Assembly (NCBI RefSeq): GCF_019880305.1
Contig: NZ_CP082301.1
Coordinates: 1,054,001-1,118,000 of the forward strand
DNA from: Streptomyces decoyicus
GTDB lineage: Bacteria; Actinomycetota; Actinomycetes; Streptomycetales; Streptomycetaceae
Direction: 5' to 3'
Length of the DNA: 64,000 bases
Positions 62,927 to 64,000 of this stretch are shown piece after piece. The notes beneath the pieces are model-generated. The model made no database searches, was not told where the DNA came from, and saw nothing but the letters and a program-made list of their open reading frames with translations. Both the position numbers and the translations under genes were made by a program. Position 1 is the first letter of the stretch. Each line of letters starts with the position of its first letter.

Positions 62927-64000
62927 CCAACTCCCCCGCCGCCCCGGCCTGCGCCACCCCCGCCGGCCTGCCCACCGCGGACCAGGCCGTGGCGCACACC
63001 CTGCTCAACTGCCTGCTGCGGGAGGTGTCGGGGCCCGAGCACCAGACCGCCGTCGACCACGGCCGGCTGCTGCTGCGGCTGCCGCGGCGCGGAGTGCTGC
63101 TGCGCGTCGCGCTGCGCCGTACCTCGCTGCTCGGCGCGCACCGGTTCACCGGCCCGGTGTCCGAACAGACCGCCGACGGCTGGGCCGAGGTCGGCTGGCA
63201 CCGGCTGGCCGAGTACGTGCATGCCGAGCTCTCGCTGCGGACCGGGGTGCGCAACGAGGAGTTCCTCGCGCAGATCGCCTCCAGCCACCAGGCCGTCTCC
63301 GCCGCGCTGGCCACCCGTACGGAGCAGCGCCCGGCCGCCGGGGGGACCGTCGCCCAGGCCCCGCAGTCCGGCGCGGAGGTCTGGCAGGCCGCCTACGTCG
63401 CCTCCGAGCAGTCGCTGGTCCTCGGCCACCGCTTCCACCCGACCCCCAAGGCCCGCACCGGCGACCCCGCCTCCTGGCAGTCGTACGCCCCCGAGGCCGG
63501 GGCCGTCTTCCCGCTGCTGCTGCTCGCCGTACGCGAGGAGCTGATCGCCGAGGAGGTGTCCGCCGACGGCGCCACGGGCCCGCTGGACGCGCTGCACACC
63601 GACGTCCCGGACGGCTACCGGCTGCTGCCCGTACACCCCTGGCAGTACGAGCTGCTGCGCGACCACACGGGTCTGCAAGAGGCGCTGGACCGCGACGACA
63701 TCCGCGTCCTGGGCAGCAGCGACACGCCGTTCGCGGCCACCGCGTCCGTGCGCACGCTCTACGACGGCGAGGCGTTCCTCAAGTTCAGCCTGAACGTCCG
63801 GATCACCAACTGCCTGCGGAAGAACGCCAGTTACGAGTTGTCCGGGGCGGTGGCCCTCACCCGGCTGCTGGCGCCGGCGCTCACCGATCTCGCCACCCGG
63901 TTCCCCGGCGCCGCGGTGCTCCGGGAGCCCGCCTACCGCAGTCTGGCGCTGCCCGGCGCCGACGGCCGCCCGGACACCGAGCTGCTCGAAGGGTTCGGTG
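62914..64000 (+). CDS. NRPS-independent siderophore synthetase (IucA/IucC), PvsD-like, cut by window end
   Basis: The first 362 residues of a second NIS synthetase. Motifs: VLGHRFHPTPKARTGDPASW, the DGYRLLPVHPWQYELL block, TASVRTLYDGEAFLKFSLNV, and RITNCLRKNASYELSGAV. It retains the classical HPxxKxR motif. AGGAG is seven bases before ATG 62914, which overlaps the MFS stop by 13 bp. The frame is still open at base 64000. If the vibrioferrin-like order holds, a PLP decarboxylase should follow. Confidence 0.93.
   Translation, partial: MPSLTNSPAAPACATPAGLPTADQAVAHTLLNCLLREVSGPEHQTAVDHGRLLLRLPRRGVLLRVALRRTSLLGAHRFTGPVSEQTADGWAEVGWHRLAEYVHAELSLRTGVRNEEFLAQIASSHQAVSAALATRTEQRPAAGGTVAQAPQSGAEVWQAAYVASEQSLVLGHRFHPTPKARTGDPASWQSYAPEAGAVFPLLLLAVREELIAEEVSADGATGPLDALHTDVPDGYRLLPVHPWQYELLRDHTGLQEALDRDDIRVLGSSDTPFAATASVRTLYDGEAFLKFSLNVRITNCLRKNASYELSGAVALTRLLAPALTDLATRFPGAAVLREPAYRSLALPGADGRPDTELLEGFG

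Overview
The window is about 72% GC chromosomal DNA of a Streptomyces-type actinomycete. It shows GTG/TTG starts beside GGAGG-type ribosome sites, strings of ATGA-overlapping genes, an NsdA-like regulator, DUF397, CGNR and MDMPI families, mycobacterial-style lipid genes, and a DmdR-type iron box. I found no rRNA, tRNA, CRISPR array, prophage or intact transposase. Everything below was read by eye, without database searches.

Left third (1-19.3 kb). A partial gene possibly related to JetA/Mks kleisins is followed by a pyroglutamate (5-oxoproline) block: pyroglutamyl peptidase (pcp), the DUF979/DUF969 membrane pair, an FCD-type GntR regulator, and the divergent pxpABC 5-oxoprolinase. The same palindrome lies upstream of both the DUF969-DUF979-pcp unit and pxpABC. 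A second, unrelated oxoprolinase/hydantoinase (fused HyuA-HyuB) follows at the end of an ATGA-coupled string with two glycosyltransferases and an SGNH hydrolase. After a 0.5 kb inverted-repeat element come a HEAT-repeat protein, a PAS-PP2C phosphatase and an NsdA-like TPR regulator.

Middle (19.5-50.3 kb). Housekeeping and accessory genes (an APH-like kinase, a secreted amidase, small conserved proteins, LRR, DUF397) give way to lipid and CoA metabolism. The unit at 26.7-32.8 kb has the content and order of the mycobacterial/rhodococcal C24-branched sterol side-chain genes: Ltp3-like, Ltp4-like, DUF35, EchA19-like and a divergent FadD19-like ligase. A KstR-type box lies between echA and fadD. 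A second, almost identical box precedes a FadE26-like acyl-CoA dehydrogenase at 50.2 kb. The FadD19-like gene has a 342 bp MITE-like element inserted in its last codons. Around these are phenylacetate-CoA ligase, two more acyl-CoA ligases, a nitronate monooxygenase-like flavoprotein, secreted chorismate mutase, alpha-galactosidase, a Ser/Thr kinase with TPRs, and several broken genes (penicillin-acylase remnant, SDR, MDMPI, a 5'-truncated hydrolase).

Right end (50.9-64 kb). A small SH3-like secreted protein, a VOC protein, and a TetR/flavin-monooxygenase pair lead to an iron-regulated operon that runs off the window. It holds two FecCD permeases, an ATPase, a binding lipoprotein, an ATP-grasp ligase, an IucA/IucC synthetase, an MFS exporter and a second IucA/IucC synthetase. 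The last four follow the pvsA-B-C-D order of vibrioferrin biosynthesis, which suggests a carboxylate (citrate-type) siderophore with dedicated uptake.
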